Source of the DNA: a virus
Reading direction: 5' to 3' (one strand)
IMG/VR virus record: IMGVR_UViG_3300025703_000004
Location: 1-44,650 of that record
Length of the DNA: 44,650 bases
Shown: positions 44,611-44,650 of the stretch, one piece after another
How positions within the stretch are numbered: position 1 is the stretch's first letter
How the letters are laid out: each line of letters starts with the position of its first letter
Made by a program: the position numbers and the translations under genes
Notes under the pieces: model-generated
What the model was told of the DNA's origin: nothing
Databases searched by the model: none
Seen by the model: the letters and a program-made list of their open reading frames with translations, nothing else

Positions 44611-44650
44611 AGGTTTTTGTTTTTCGCGCCGTGGCTCAGCTTTGGATCGT
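44548..44650 (+). repeat. attC-like site 9 (window-end copy)
   Basis: R'' GCCTAAC (44548-44554), arm GCTGGAGCCAACGG, loop and arm CCGTGGCTCAGC; the R' box GTTCGGC is completed at 98-104 after circularisation. Extra G and A in the 5' arm. Confidence 0.88.
44552..44650. repeat. Terminal direct repeat (copy 2)
   Basis: Exact second copy of bases 1-99. A genuine short terminal repeat of the virion DNA cannot be excluded from sequence alone, but the position inside a cassette gene argues for an assembly overlap. Confidence 0.93.

Larger units (their letters stand above)
41204..44650 (+). mobile_element. Integron-like cassette array, proximal part (cassettes 1 to 9)
   Basis: Begins at a lone R'-type box, GTTAGGT, only nine bases from the start codon of the phage gene 40911-41195, and runs rightwards through attC sites 1 to 9. 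Each cassette holds one minus-strand gene. The array fills the gap between the portal side of the structural operon and the large terminase, two genes that normally lie close together in phages. Stops and starts of neighbouring genes overlap or lie within a few bases, inside the attC sites. With the part at 1-2242 there are 13 cassettes in about 5.6 kb. Confidence 0.85.

Overview
The window looks like one complete, circular genome of a short-tailed (podovirus-like) dsDNA phage. Bases 1-99 are repeated exactly at 44552-44650, so the circle is 44,551 bp. The host is not named by any gene. Heptanucleotide repeats and small hairpin repeats at gene junctions, A/T-rich starts without a Shine-Dalgarno sequence and the high GC would suit a Verrucomicrobiota-like host; this is inference.

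Layout. (i) 10142 down to 2253, minus strand: a ribbon-helix-helix regulator, small genes, a replication protein, a DnaB-type helicase and the large terminase. (ii) 2242 down to 1, and across the circle 44650 to 41204, minus strand: a tight array of small genes inserted between terminase and portal. (iii) 41195 down to 14085, minus strand: DNA-binding protein, portal, scaffold, capsid, tail, spike, membrane/lysis candidates and giant internal virion proteins. (iv) 10238-14050, plus strand: small genes under a triplicated promoter/leader, then a tyrosine recombinase and a truncated HNH protein.

The main discovery is that region (ii) is an integron-like cassette array. Thirteen attC-like sites have R'' (RYYYAAC-like) and R' (GTTRRRY-like) boxes, complementary L''/L' arms that covary, and extra bases in the L'' arm at the positions where integron attC sites carry extrahelical bases. 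A single-cassette copy sits upstream of the helicase (7111-7392). Two more sites, in the opposite orientation, lie beside the phage recombinase (10522-12538) in the order recombinase / attI-like box / attC sites. All genes run against the attC polarity. Start codons lie in the attC loops and stops commonly in or next to the L' arms. Every gene that reads across a downstream R' box in the main and solitary loci does so in the same frame (NNN-AAC), as expected if crossover at R' swaps C-terminal tails.

The cargo is rich in anti-restriction functions: an MT-A70 adenine methyltransferase, a beta-class DNA methyltransferase, a phage Dam-type methyltransferase, a cytosine-methyltransferase-like protein and a Lar-like restriction-alleviation zinc protein. 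The working model is a phage carrying an exchangeable stock of host-defence countermeasures, expressed by read-through of its terminase-portal operon.
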